A DNA stretch of 64,000 nucleotides from Rhizobium sp. BK418 (GCF_004341105.1 NZ_SLZK01000003.1:806001-870000); one strand, 5' to 3'; positions 37,015 to 46,667 are shown, counted from the first letter of the stretch. A program made the numbers and translations. Notes: generated from the sequence alone by a model not told the origin.

Positions 37015-38013
37015 ATGCTCTCTCCCGCAAATAGTCCCGACAATAGCAGGGCCGAAACGCTGGTTTCGCTCGAGAATGTCGGTGTGCGCCGCGGTGGCCG
37101 CTGGCTGGTGCGCGGTGTGGATTTCTCCGTTTCGCGCGGCGAGATCGTCACGCTGATCGGCCCGAACGGTTCCGGCAAATCGACGAGTGCGAAAGCCGCG
37201 ATCGGCGTGTTGAAGGCCGATGAGGGCAAGGTGATGAGAAAGGCCGGCCTCAAGGTCGGTTATGTGCCGCAGAAGCTCGCGATCGACTGGACTTTGCCGC
37301 TTTCCGTGCGCCGGCTGATGACGCTGACCGGGCCGCTGCCCGAGGCGGATATCATGGCGGCACTCGAAGCGTCCGGTATGGCGCATATGCTGGATGCCCA
37401 GGTGCAGCACCTCTCCGGTGGCGAATTCCAGCGGGCGCTGATGGCGCGCGCCATTGCTCGCAAGCCGGATCTTCTGGTTCTCGACGAGCCGGTGCAGGGC
37501 GTGGATTTTGCCGGCGAGATCGCGCTCTATGACCTCATCAAGTCGATCCGCAATACGACCGGCTGCGGCATCCTGCTGATCTCGCACGACCTGCATGTGG
37601 TGATGGCCGAGACGGATACCGTCATCTGTCTCAATGGCCATGTCTGCTGCCGCGGCACACCGCAGACGGTGAGCCAGAGCCCGGAATATGTCCGCCTTTT
37701 CGGCAGCCGCGCGGCGCAGACGCTTGCGGTCTACAGCCACCATCACGACCATACGCATCTGCCCGACGGGCGCGTGCTGCATGAAGATGGATCGGTGACC
37801 GATCATTGCCATCCCGAGGATGGGCATCACCACGATCACGATCACGATCATGAACATGATCACCCGCATGCGCATGCGCACGATCATGCCGAGGCCCATG
37901 CTCGCGCTGATGCCGACGTCAATCATTCCGAGCATGCGCATGCAGAAGCGCACGCCCATACGCACACGCATTTCCAGAGCGGGGCCAAAAGCGGGGAGGA
38001 CAGTCGTGCTTGA
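37015..38013 (+). CDS. znuC: Zinc ABC transporter ATP-binding protein ZnuC with long His-rich tail
   Basis: About 332 residues. Walker A is GPNGSGKST, signature LSGGEFQRA, Walker B LLVLDEPVQGVD and H-loop LISHDLH. Residues after about 240 form a His/Asp/Ala-rich tail with about 28 His (runs of HDHDHDH and HAHAH), absent from short ZnuC proteins. The tail may buffer Zn in the cytoplasm or sense it. ATG at 37015 or the preceding TTG at 37012 can serve as start. It overlaps znuB by 8 bases. Confidence 0.95.
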   Translation: MLSPANSPDNSRAETLVSLENVGVRRGGRWLVRGVDFSVSRGEIVTLIGPNGSGKSTSAKAAIGVLKADEGKVMRKAGLKVGYVPQKLAIDWTLPLSVRRLMTLTGPLPEADIMAALEASGMAHMLDAQVQHLSGGEFQRALMARAIARKPDLLVLDEPVQGVDFAGEIALYDLIKSIRNTTGCGILLISHDLHVVMAETDTVICLNGHVCCRGTPQTVSQSPEYVRLFGSRAAQTLAVYSHHHDHTHLPDGRVLHEDGSVTDHCHPEDGHHHDHDHDHEHDHPHAHAHDHAEAHARADADVNHSEHAHAEAHAHTHTHFQSGAKSGEDSRA

Positions 38014-38821
38014 CGATTTCTTCGTGCGCGCGATCCTCGCCGGCGTCGGCCTGGCTCTAACGACGGGGCCGCTCGGCTGCTTCATCATCTGGCGGCGCAT
38101 GGCCTATTTCGGCGATACGATCGCCCATTCGGCATTGCTGGGCGTGGCGCTTTCATTGCTCTTTGAACTCAACTTGACGCTGGCCGTCTTCGTCGTTGCG
38201 GCTGTTGTCTCGATCCTGCTGCTCTTCCTGCAGAAGCGTCAGGCGCTATCGGCCGATGCGCTGCTCGGCATTCTCTCGCATGCGACGCTGGCGATCGGTC
38301 TCGTCATGGTCGCCTTCATGACCTGGGTGCGCATCGATCTCATTGCCTTCCTGTTCGGCGATATCCTCGCCGTCTCGACAACCGATATCGCGCTCATCTG
38401 GGGCGGCGGCATCTTCGTACTGGCGGCGATCGCCTGGCTGTGGCGGCCGCTGCTGGCCGCCACCGTCAATCCGGAACTCGCCGAAGCCGAAGGCTTGCGG
38501 CCGGAGCGGGCGCGGCTGTTCTTCATGCTTCTGATGGCCGTCGTCATCGCCATTGCCATGAAGATCGTCGGCATCATGTTGATCACATCGCTTCTCATCA
38601 TTCCGGCAGCGACCGCCCGGCGCTTCTCCTCGACGCCGGAGCTGATGGCCGTGCTCGCTTCGCTGATCGGCGCGGTTGCCGTTGTCGGCGGGCTGTTCGG
38701 CTCGCTGACCTATGATACGCCCTCCGGCCCGTCGATCGTGGTGGCCGCCCTCATTCTCTTCATTCTGAGCCTGCTTCCCGCCTGGCGCGGGCGCAGGAAC
38801 CTGCAAGGACAAGGCTCATGA
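38006..38821 (+). CDS. znuB: Zinc ABC transporter permease ZnuB
   Basis: 271 residues with about eight hydrophobic helices of the ABC-3 permease family. It contains TTGPLGCFIIWRRMAYFGD, typical of the N-terminal region, and IIPAATARRFSSTPELM near the C-terminal helices. GTG at 38006 is chosen because GGGGAGGA (37993-38000) precedes it. Longer frames upstream only read the His-rich znuC region out of phase. Its stop overlaps the zur start as ATGA. Confidence 0.94.
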   Translation: MLDDFFVRAILAGVGLALTTGPLGCFIIWRRMAYFGDTIAHSALLGVALSLLFELNLTLAVFVVAAVVSILLLFLQKRQALSADALLGILSHATLAIGLVMVAFMTWVRIDLIAFLFGDILAVSTTDIALIWGGGIFVLAAIAWLWRPLLAATVNPELAEAEGLRPERARLFFMLLMAVVIAIAMKIVGIMLITSLLIIPAATARRFSSTPELMAVLASLIGAVAVVGGLFGSLTYDTPSGPSIVVAALILFILSLLPAWRGRRNLQGQGS

Positions 38822-39216
38822 ACGCACCTCAACTCACTCGCAATCAGGCGCTCGTTTTCGATGTGCTGGAGAAAGCCGAGGGGCCGCTCAGCGCCTACAC
38901 GATCCTCGACAAATTGCGCGACCAGGGTTTTCGCGCACCGCTGCAGGTCTACCGGGCGCTGGACAAGCTGCTGGAATATGGCGTCGTGCATCGGCTGGAA
39001 AGCATCAACTCCTTCGTCGCCTGCGCCCATCCGGGCGAAGACTGCCACAGCCACGGCATCGTTGCCTTCGCGATCTGCGAAAGCTGCGGACAGGTGATCG
39101 AATTCCACGATCATGAAGTGGATCACCGCCTGATGGGCTGGGTGCGCAGCCAAAAGTTCAAGCCGGCGAAGACGACGATCGAAATCCGCGGCACCTGCGA
39201 AGCTTGTGCGGCTTGA
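38818..39216 (+). CDS. zur: Zinc uptake regulator Zur (Fur family)
   Basis: 132 residues with the Fur-family winged helix (YTILDKLRDQGFRAPLQVYRALDKL) and C-terminal dimer domain. Structural-zinc cysteines are visible as ICESC and TCEACAA, and a His-rich stretch (HSHGIV, EFHDHEVDH) supplies regulatory ligands. Translation is coupled to znuB through ATGA. With Zn bound it should repress znuA, znuCB-zur and the COG0523 GTPase gene through the sites described here, giving an autoregulated loop. Confidence 0.94.
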   Translation: MNAPQLTRNQALVFDVLEKAEGPLSAYTILDKLRDQGFRAPLQVYRALDKLLEYGVVHRLESINSFVACAHPGEDCHSHGIVAFAICESCGQVIEFHDHEVDHRLMGWVRSQKFKPAKTTIEIRGTCEACAA

Positions 39217-39384
39217 CGCTGTTCCGCGTTGTTATCGCCTAGTGCGCTCGTCGAGTTCAAGTTTCTGGCCTATGCCGCCGCCCAGAAGATATTGTCGGCA
39301 GTATTCGATCTTCTCAAGACAGCTATCAAGAATGTAACCGGCCTCAGTCTTGCATTCTGACCAAATTCGGAAGCGACGATCTGC

Positions 39385-40131
39385 CTATCCGCAAGCGGGC
39401 GCCAGCGCCGCAAGGTGCAGCAGGTCCTCGTTTTCCTCAGGCACATTCTCGGCAAGGCGGGCGGCGGCGATGACCGGCAACCAGGTGAAGATCTCGTCCG
39501 AGGTCAACTCGGCCGCCTTGGCATAAGTGACGACATAGGCTTCGGCGATTGCCGGCAGCACACGGCGCATCAGGAGATAGGTGCGGCAGACATCGGCGGC
39601 AGGGTTGCCGCTGCAGGCATCCAGCCAGTCGACGATCACAGTGTCTTGGCCGGAGCCGAGGATATTCCAGGGGTGGAAATCGCCGTGGCAGACGCAGTTG
39701 TCATCAGGCAGGGCGGCAAGTGTCAGAAGCAGCCGGTCGCGCAGGTCCGATGACAGGACTTCGGCGCTTTCGATATTGGCCGATAGTCTCGATTTCAGCG
39801 AGGGCAGGCCGGTGCCCGGTTCGCGGTGCAGGCGCAGGTGGAGGGCGGCCATCTCCTTGATGGCGGTGAGCGGCGGTTCCGGCGTCATCTCATCGGCAAG
39901 GCTCGAGCCGGTCGCGCGGTCCATCAGCAGGCCCCAGCGGCCGTGGTAATCGCCGACGACGTGAATCCGGGGCGCGGGTAGGGAAAGCCGCTCGACGATT
40001 GCCAGATTGGCGGCCTCGCGGAAGGCCGGGGCCTTCGGCCGGCCAGGCCTGTAAAGCTTCAGCGCCAGCGTCCCATGTTCATAGACTTCCGCTTCCTTGC
40101 CGGCGCCGAGCAGACGGCCGATTTCGCTCAT
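39385..40131 (-). CDS. Aminoglycoside-phosphotransferase-like kinase
   Basis: 248 residues of the APH/choline-kinase-like fold. The catalytic loop is CHGDFHPWNIL, followed by the metal-binding VIVDWLDA. The N-terminal lobe is short and contains EAEVYEHGTLALKLY with the ATP-binding Lys. The family phosphorylates small molecules or drugs. Nothing indicates that this one confers resistance. The 168 bases between zur and its stop hold no gene. Confidence 0.85.
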   Translation of the reverse strand: MSEIGRLLGAGKEAEVYEHGTLALKLYRPGRPKAPAFREAANLAIVERLSLPAPRIHVVGDYHGRWGLLMDRATGSSLADEMTPEPPLTAIKEMAALHLRLHREPGTGLPSLKSRLSANIESAEVLSSDLRDRLLLTLAALPDDNCVCHGDFHPWNILGSGQDTVIVDWLDACSGNPAADVCRTYLLMRRVLPAIAEAYVVTYAKAAELTSDEIFTWLPVIAAARLAENVPEENEDLLHLAALAPACG

Positions 40132-40356
40132 GTCAGTTCCCCCGCCTCATGGTTGTATTCAGAGCGATGTGGTGCTGATTTCGGGAACGGAAAGTGTAGC
40201 CGCCTGCTCAGGAACGACAAGATCATCGGACCCGATTGTTCCGGTAATGGAGACAGTGTGTCCGTGGCGGCCGGCTTTATTCCGCGCGCGAGGCATGGAT
40301 GATGGCGGCAGAACGGAGCCATGGCTGATGTCCCTGGCCCAGGGAATCGGAGTGTC

Positions 40357-41097
40357 ATGACCGTCAATACCAAAACCTGCGATGCCATCGCCTGCTGCGG
40401 CGAGGAAATCCTTTCACGTGAGCTGCTGCTGAGCGGCACCTTTGCCGGCTTGCTTGCCACGGAAGCGCCGACGCTCCGCCTGTTGAGTGACGAGGAGCGA
40501 CAGGCATCCCTCGCATCGATACTTGCCGAACGGCCGGCGGGCGATGTCTGGATTTTTGCGTATGGGTCGCTGATCTGGAATCCGATCATTCTCAGCGTGG
40601 AGAGCCGGAAAGCCCGCATCGAGGGCTGGAGCCGGTCCTTCTGCCTGACCACCGTTTCCGGGAGGGGTTCGCCGGACAATCCAGGTCTCGTGCTCGGGCT
40701 TGATGCCGGCGGGAGCTGTGATGGCGTTGCCCTGCGCCTGGAAGAGGAGGGTCTTCTGCACGAACTCGAGCTGCTGTGGCGGCGGGAGATGGTGGCCGAG
40801 GCCTATATTCCCCGTTGGGTCGATTTGCTTGATCAGGAGGGCGCGCCTTTTGGACGGGGCATCACGTTCACCATGAACCCGCTTGCAAATACCTATGCCG
40901 GCGGGCTTTCCCGGGAGGTGATCATTCAACGGCTTGCCACGGCTTCGGGCAGCATCGGCAGTTCGGCCGACTACCTGTTTCGGACTCGAGAAGGCTTGAG
41001 GGCGCTCGATATGTGGGACGAGCGCCTGGAAGAACTCGCCACCGAGGTGGAGGAGGCGCAACGCAAGCTGCAGCGATTGACTGGCGAAGGGGCTTGA
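40357..41097 (+). CDS. ChaC-like gamma-glutamylcyclotransferase
   Basis: About 246 residues. FAYGSLIWNP is the substrate-binding loop of the ChaC/GGCT family, and the Glu in REMVAEAYIPRWV is the expected catalytic acid. Such enzymes split gamma-glutamyl compounds such as glutathione to 5-oxoproline. The first 60 residues are less conserved. ATG at 40357 is used, with an in-frame ATG at 40321 as alternative. Confidence 0.88.
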   Translation: MTVNTKTCDAIACCGEEILSRELLLSGTFAGLLATEAPTLRLLSDEERQASLASILAERPAGDVWIFAYGSLIWNPIILSVESRKARIEGWSRSFCLTTVSGRGSPDNPGLVLGLDAGGSCDGVALRLEEEGLLHELELLWRREMVAEAYIPRWVDLLDQEGAPFGRGITFTMNPLANTYAGGLSREVIIQRLATASGSIGSSADYLFRTREGLRALDMWDERLEELATEVEEAQRKLQRLTGEGA

Positions 41098-41228
41098 TTC
41101 GCCATCCTCGGCAGAAGCCGCTTCCCCGGACCCGCTCGGCTCCCGAAGAGGCGTATTGGTCTCGACTATGTTGCCGATGTGCTGAAGGCCCCGCGGGAAT
41201 AGCGGCGCCTTCGATGCTGTCTTGCCGA

Positions 41229-42260
41229 TCAGGCGGCGGCGCGCTCGGCGGGCGGGCGGCGGCGCAAGCTCGCGGTTTGGATTGCCGGGGGCCGGTAGTT
41301 GGCCTCCAGCGGGCCGGTCTCGGTGCCTGGCGGCACGATGGCGTCGATGGCATCGAGCAGTTCGTCGCTCAGCCGCACCTGCGCGCCGGCCAGGAGATCA
41401 TCGAGCTGTTCCATGGTGCGCGGCCCAAGGATGGCCGACGTGACGCCCGGATGTGCAATGACGAAGGCAAGCGCCATGTGGGTGAGCGAGATGCCGGCGC
41501 CTTCCGCGATCGGGATGAGCTGCTCAACGGCATCGAGACTGTTTTCGTTCGACATCTGCTTCGGGAAATAGGCAACGCGGCCGCTCTCGGGGAGTGCTGC
41601 ATTGCGGCGATAGCGGCCGGTGAGCATGCCCATGGCAAGCGGGCTCCAGACCAGCGCGCCCATGCCGTAGCGTTCGAGGGCCGGCAGGACTTCGCGTTCG
41701 ATGCCACGGTGCAGGATGGAATAGGGGGGCTGCTCGGTGCGGAAGCGGGCGAGCCCGCGCTTTTCGGCCACCCATTGCGCCTCGATGATCTCGGAGACAG
41801 GGAAGGTGGAGGAGCCGATAGCGCGGATCTTGCCCTGGCGCATCAGGTCTGTCAGCGCCGACAGCGTTTCCTCGATATCGGTATCGGGGGCGGGGCGATG
41901 CATCTGGAAGAGATCGATATAATCGGTCTGCAGACGGCGCAATGAGTCCTCGACCGCGCGATAGATCCAGCGGCGCGAGCTGCCCTGCTGGTTCGGATCC
42001 TGGCCCATTGGGATGAAGCATTTGGTGGCGAGCACGACATTGTCGCGCCGGCCCTTTAGCGCCTTGCCGACGATTTCCTCGGATTCGCCGTGGCTATACA
42101 TGTCGGCGGTGTCGATGAAGTTGATGCCGGTATCAAGTGCCTTATGGATGATGCGGATGGAATCGTCATGATCGGCATTGCCGATCGCGCCGAACATCAT
42201 GGCGCCAAGGCAATAGGGGCTGACCTTGATGCCAGTGCGGCCAAGGGGACGGTATTGCAT
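41229..42260 (-). CDS. Aldo/keto reductase (YajO/Tas-like)
   Basis: 343 residues of the TIM-barrel AKR superfamily. The catalytic tetrad is seen as Asp and Tyr in FIDTADMYSHGESE, Lys in VVLATKCF and His in DLFQMHRPAPD. It should reduce aldehydes or ketones with NADPH. It is divergent from a TetR-family gene across a region holding two strong dyads, so it is the probable target of that regulator. Confidence 0.92.
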   Translation of the reverse strand: MQYRPLGRTGIKVSPYCLGAMMFGAIGNADHDDSIRIIHKALDTGINFIDTADMYSHGESEEIVGKALKGRRDNVVLATKCFIPMGQDPNQQGSSRRWIYRAVEDSLRRLQTDYIDLFQMHRPAPDTDIEETLSALTDLMRQGKIRAIGSSTFPVSEIIEAQWVAEKRGLARFRTEQPPYSILHRGIEREVLPALERYGMGALVWSPLAMGMLTGRYRRNAALPESGRVAYFPKQMSNENSLDAVEQLIPIAEGAGISLTHMALAFVIAHPGVTSAILGPRTMEQLDDLLAGAQVRLSDELLDAIDAIVPPGTETGPLEANYRPPAIQTASLRRRPPAERAAA

Positions 42261-42377
42261 CTTCGTTTCCTTTTGAACGCGCTACCCTCGCGGGCAGGTT
42301 TTTGAATCGGGTAAAAGCCCCGGCGGACAGGCCTTGCCACTGGCAAAGACCTGCCGAACAGGGTATAAAAGCGCATC

Positions 42378-42392
42378 CGGAACGCGGTTCCG
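42378..42392. promoter_or_regulatory. TetR-type operator copy 1
   Basis: CGGAACGCGGTTCCG is a perfect CGGAAC-N3-GTTCCG dyad in the divergent promoter region. An identical-architecture copy starts 21 bases downstream. Confidence 0.75.
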
Positions 42393-42398
42393 TTTATA

Positions 42399-42413
42399 CG
42401 GAACAATGTTCCG
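42399..42413. promoter_or_regulatory. TetR-type operator copy 2
   Basis: CGGAACAATGTTCCG repeats the CGGAAC-N3-GTTCCG dyad exactly two helical turns from copy 1, 23 bases upstream of the TetR gene. Confidence 0.75.
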
Positions 42414-42435
42414 CTTTGCAAGGGGTGTTGATGTG

Positions 42436-43053
42436 ATGGACGGGATGGACAGCCCGGGCGAGGCGCGTGAGGCCGATGGCGGCCATGAAAGGCCGGTGCG
42501 GGCGGATGCGCGGCGCAATCTGGATCTGCTCTTGAAGGCCGCCCTGGCGGTATTTGCGACATCGGGCGTGGATGCGCCGGTGCGCGAGATCGCGGAGAAA
42601 GCCGGCGTCGGCGTCGGCACGGTCTACCGCCACTTTCCGCAGCGCTCCGATCTCATCAAGGCGGTAATGCGCAACGAGGTGGATGCCTGCGCCGATGCAG
42701 CTACGACGCTTGCGGCCGAACATGAGCCCGGCGAGGCGCTGTCGCGCTGGATGCAGCGCTTTGCCGATTTCATCATGGCCAAGCGCGGCCTTGCCGCGGC
42801 ACTCCACTCCGGCGATCCGGCCTATCAGGCGCTGCCGGCCTATTTTGATGAGCGCATGATCCCCGCCTTGCAGGGACTGCTGGATCGAGCCGTTGCGGCT
42901 GGATCTGCACGCGGCGATGTGGAGGCGAGCGAACTCTTGCGCGCCGGCGCGCAGCTTTCCAATCTCGGGCAGGGGGATGATCCGGCGACGACGCGGCGGA
43001 TGATCGCGCTCCTGGTGGACGGGCTGCGTTATGGGGCGGGGGCGAAAGACTAG
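42436..43053 (+). CDS. TetR-family transcriptional regulator
   Basis: About 205 residues from the ATG at 42436. The helix-turn-helix is VREIAEKAGVGVGTVYRHFPQRSDLIKAVM. The C-terminal domain has AAALHSGDPAYQALPAYFDERM, similar to the sub-family often named SbtR or TetR_C_33. It likely represses itself and the divergent aldo/keto reductase through the two upstream dyads. Translating the dyads as coding (frame open to 42334) is rejected. Confidence 0.9.
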   Translation: MDGMDSPGEAREADGGHERPVRADARRNLDLLLKAALAVFATSGVDAPVREIAEKAGVGVGTVYRHFPQRSDLIKAVMRNEVDACADAATTLAAEHEPGEALSRWMQRFADFIMAKRGLAAALHSGDPAYQALPAYFDERMIPALQGLLDRAVAAGSARGDVEASELLRAGAQLSNLGQGDDPATTRRMIALLVDGLRYGAGAKD

Positions 43054-43071
43054 GGTTTGCGCGCGCCGCCT

Positions 43072-44039
43072 TCAGGCGGCGGCTGCGGCCTTCGTCTTCG
43101 GCTTCAGCAGAATAATCAGCAGCAGTCCGGCGATGATGAGGACCGCACCTTCGAGGTGGTAGGTCTGCAGCTTTTCACCGAGGATGAAATAGGCGAGCAC
43201 GGCAATAAAGATCGTCTGGATGTAGAGCAGCACGCCGGCGCGGGCGGCACCAAGCGCCTCGATGCTGCGATTGAAGAGGTAATACATCAGCGCGCCGCCG
43301 GGGATCGCGACGTAGGCGAGTGCGATGAGGCCGCCGGCGTTGAGCGTCGAGCGTTCGTCGGAGGCGAGTTCGTAGAGATAGAAGGGAAGAGCAGTCACTG
43401 CGGCGGCGCCGAGAAGCAGGCCAGCAGGGCCAGGCGATTCAGATCGAACTTCGCGCGGCGCAGCAGCACGGTGTAGAGGCTGAAGCAGAAGGCGCCGGCG
43501 ACGATCCAGAGTTCGCCGGGATTGAGATCGAGGCGCAGCAACACGTCCGGGCTGCCCTTGACGATGATGACGACGATGCCGAGGAAGGCGAGGATCGAGC
43601 CAGCCACCTGCCAGCTTCCCATCGGCTCTGAGAGCATCAGGCGAGCGAGGATCATGGTGATGATCGGGATCAGCGCGATGATGATGCCGGCGGTGGTGGC
43701 ATCGGCATGCTGGAGGCCGACGAAGATCAGGCCCTGGCAGACGGCCAGGCCCATGCCACCGATAAAAAGCAGCTCCAGGCCGCGGTTTCGCACCAGCGCA
43801 AGCATATCGGAAAAATGGTGATGCACGATCGGCAGCAGGATTGCGAAGGCGATCAGTACGCGCCAGAAGCAGAGCGCCCAGGGCGGCATTTCTGCGGAAA
43901 CCCATTTGGCGGCGATGTAAACCCCGGCCGACAGCAGCCAACAGAGGACACCTACGGAATAGGCTCCTGCAAGCGAACCGCCTGCCGCCTGTTCCGTCCC
44001 GACAGTATCACGATGGACTGCCAAGACATGGATCGCCAT
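43072..44039 (-). pseudogene. EamA/DMT-family transporter interrupted by a frameshift
   Basis: Two overlapping frames together encode one ten-helix DMT permease. The N-terminal part (44039 down to about 43429) contains WALCFWRVLIAFAILLP and a first EamA repeat. The C-terminal part (about 43429 down to 43072) has PFYLYELASDERSTLN and a second repeat ending with a Lys/Ala-rich tail. The break falls where RLALL should continue into LLLGAAAVTALPF. One missing base restores an intact protein of about 320 residues. This is either a true pseudogene or a sequencing error. Confidence 0.85.
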
Positions 44040-44094
44040 TGGCTAGTTATGCCACAGTTTTCGGGCGCCGCACAGGTGAGGGTTCCGTCTAAGA

Positions 44095-45579
44095 TTACGT
44101 CCGGCTCGCGGTCGTTGCCGAAATCGCGTTCAGCGTCTGCGCATCGCGGCCATAGATATCGTCGAAATAGTGGATGACGCCGTCATCCGTCGGCCAGGCG
44201 GTGAAATAGGAGACGTAGACAGGCACCTCTTCCGGCACCGGCATGTCCTTCTTGACGCCATCGGAGATCTGCTGATCGACGAATTCGACCGGAGCCTTCA
44301 GAACCGCAGCGGCCATGGCCTTCGGATTCTCCAGGCGCACGCATCCGTGGCTGAACATGCGGTCCTGCGAGGCGAACTTACCGCGTGCCGGTGTATCGTG
44401 CATGTAGATGTCGTGCGAATTCGGGAAGAGGATCTTCAACTGGCCGAGCGCATTGTCCGGGCCTGGGGGCTGGACGACGCCGATATTCTCAAGCGGCTGC
44501 GACCAGTCCACCTTGGCTGACGGCATGGTCTTGCCCTTGACCGAGACGACGTAGCCTTCCTTGTCCAGATAGGCGGGGTCGCGCTTCAGATGCGGCAGCA
44601 TCTCGTTACGGATGATCGATTGCGGCACGCCCCAGTCCGGATTGAATTCCACCGTCTTGATCGAGGCGTCGAAGAAATTCGTCTGGTGGTCCTGCTGGCC
44701 GATCACGGCCTTCATCGAGAGCGTCAGCGTACCGTTTTCATAATAATAGGCCATGTAGGCCGGCTGGTTGATGAAGACGTATCGCTCCGGAAATTCCTGC
44801 GGCAGCCAGCGCATTTCCTCCATCGCCACGATCACCTTGTTGATATTGGCGGAGTTACCGCCGCCCTGGCCTGACGTGCGCAGGTAGTGCAGTTCGGCGG
44901 CGAGCTGGGCGAATTTCGGGTTGCTCGGCAGCAGGCGGTCGAAGACCACCATCAAGTCCGGCGTGGCGGCGAGCTGGGCAATGGTGCCCTTCAGGTCGAC
45001 CGGCTTGCGCTTGAAATCATAGTAGTTGGAGAGCTTGTTGGGATCGATGCGGCCCCGGAAATTATCCTGAAGGAACATCAGCATCTTGCTGGAAAGAGAC
45101 ACTTCGAACGCAGCGAGAGCCTTGCCGCGGTCGCCTCCCTGAGGAGGGGCAACGGCGTAATCGCCGGCATTCAATCCCCAGTCATCGGCCTGTTTCAGGA
45201 GGTCGAGGGCCTGTGCGGCCTTCGCTGTCGGCCCCTTACCATTGACCCAGATGAGCTTCGCTTTAGGCTGGGCATAATAAGCCTCGACCGCCTCGGCGAT
45301 GTCGTTGTTCATCGAGATCTGGAGGCTGTCCATTTCGTTCAGCACTTTGGCCTGATTGCCGCTGGCTGAATCAAAAAAAGCCGACAGCGACGTGCCCGTA
45401 TCCTGTCGGACGATATGGACGGGGCGACGGGCGGGAACCGTGTAGCCGGGCTTCGGGCTTGCCTGAGTGACCGGTGGGGCCGCCGGCTGCGGCTCGGCGC
45501 GCACGGCAATTGCACTCCCCGAGAGCACCAGAAGACCGGCCAGCGGCGCAATCCAGCGGGAAGATGGTCTAAGCGGCAT
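44095..45579 (-). CDS. YcbB-type periplasmic L,D-transpeptidase
   Basis: 494 residues with a signal peptide (1 to about 27) from the ATG at 45579. A domain with peptidoglycan-binding character (about 80-280) precedes the YkuD catalytic domain. Catalytic residues lie in YMHDTPARGKFASQDRMFSHGCVRLENP, here split as MHDTP (His) and SHGCVRL (Cys). LdtD/YcbB-class enzymes make 3-3 cross-links and support cell-wall repair. In-frame extension to 45696 lacks a secretion signal at the right place. Confidence 0.92.
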   Translation of the reverse strand: MPLRPSSRWIAPLAGLLVLSGSAIAVRAEPQPAAPPVTQASPKPGYTVPARRPVHIVRQDTGTSLSAFFDSASGNQAKVLNEMDSLQISMNNDIAEAVEAYYAQPKAKLIWVNGKGPTAKAAQALDLLKQADDWGLNAGDYAVAPPQGGDRGKALAAFEVSLSSKMLMFLQDNFRGRIDPNKLSNYYDFKRKPVDLKGTIAQLAATPDLMVVFDRLLPSNPKFAQLAAELHYLRTSGQGGGNSANINKVIVAMEEMRWLPQEFPERYVFINQPAYMAYYYENGTLTLSMKAVIGQQDHQTNFFDASIKTVEFNPDWGVPQSIIRNEMLPHLKRDPAYLDKEGYVVSVKGKTMPSAKVDWSQPLENIGVVQPPGPDNALGQLKILFPNSHDIYMHDTPARGKFASQDRMFSHGCVRLENPKAMAAAVLKAPVEFVDQQISDGVKKDMPVPEEVPVYVSYFTAWPTDDGVIHYFDDIYGRDAQTLNAISATTASRT

Positions 45580-45822
45580 TCTGATGTCCTCGAAACTCGA
45601 TAAAAATACTGTCGCGGCGCGCATTTTGCCCGGTGTGGGCAATCCTTGTGGGTGAAGCCCGACTAGAACCCCAACATTCGGGCAGAAGATGGGCATTCAT
45701 CGTCTCTGGCAAGCCCACGGATGACAGAAGCTGTTGGAACGAAATCACTTTTTCGACAGCAGTGGCATCATTCCGACAGCGGCGGGATCGAGCTACCCGC
45801 CGCTGCTGCGATCAGGGCATGG

Positions 45823-46476
45823 CTAGTGCCAGTTCCGACGGCGTTCGAGTTCGGCCTCGGACGGCTGATCATCGGCAAACGAACCCGTCGGCACTTCGCC
45901 GTTCCGCTCATAGGTCGCGACGATGACGCCCTTGCTCGATATCAGCGATCTGGTGAGATGGAGCGCGCGCGGCATCGCGCTGCCGTCGGCAAACAGCCGT
46001 TTGCCCTTGCCGAGGAGCAGCGGAAAGGTCAGCACGGTCATTTCGTCGATCAGATCATTGGCAAGCAGGGTCTGGATGAGATCGCCGGAGCCCTGGATCA
46101 GCAGGTCAGGCCCGTTTTCCTGTTTTATTTTCTTGAGACTTGCGACGATGTCGGGGCCGAGCGCATGGCTGTTCTGCCAGGTCAGCGAGTCCGGGCGGTG
46201 TGTTGCCACATATTTCGTTGCCGGATTGAAGGCCTTGGCGATGTCGTCGTTCTGATAGGGCCAGTAGGCGGCGAAGATGTCGTAGGTTCTGCGGCCGAGC
46301 AGCAGGGCAAAGGGCTTTGCGAAGAGCTCGTTGATCACGGCTCCCGTTGCCTCGTCCCAGTAGTGGAATACCCAGCCACCGAACCTGAAACCGTTGACGG
46401 GATCCTCGTGAGGGCCGCCGGGTGCCTGCATGACGCCGTCGAGGCTGACGAACGTGGAGGCGATGATCTTTCTCAT
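45823..46476 (-). CDS. RibD-C/DHFR-like reductase
   Basis: 217 residues. MRKIIASTFVSLDGVMQAPGG and LLGRRTYDIFAAYWP, then DLLIQGSGDLIQTLL, give the usual order of the DHFR-like reductase family. The enzyme probably uses NADPH. The native substrate is unknown. It is only distantly similar to the other RibD-C protein in this window (29311-29952). Confidence 0.9.
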   Translation of the reverse strand: MRKIIASTFVSLDGVMQAPGGPHEDPVNGFRFGGWVFHYWDEATGAVINELFAKPFALLLGRRTYDIFAAYWPYQNDDIAKAFNPATKYVATHRPDSLTWQNSHALGPDIVASLKKIKQENGPDLLIQGSGDLIQTLLANDLIDEMTVLTFPLLLGKGKRLFADGSAMPRALHLTRSLISSKGVIVATYERNGEVPTGSFADDQPSEAELERRRNWH

Positions 46477-46667
46477 GGATGTTTCTCCTCTTGGCGATCC
46501 GCGCCATCAGGGCTGGATCTCGACCTGAGGACGAAGCACGCGACAGTATGCCGACAAATTCCCAGGGAATTTATGGAAGACTTGCCGGTTTCGACGTGCG
46601 ATTTTCTCCAATCTGGAGGGAGGAGAGGCTGGCCGGTGGCGCGCCTCCTGCCTGAGATGCGAAGGAT

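Noticed and set aside
37820-38005. Upstream extension of znuB into the His-rich end of znuC
   Set aside because: It gives a Met/Thr/Ile/Arg-rich product from reading His codons out of phase. The ribosome-binding site points to GTG 38006.
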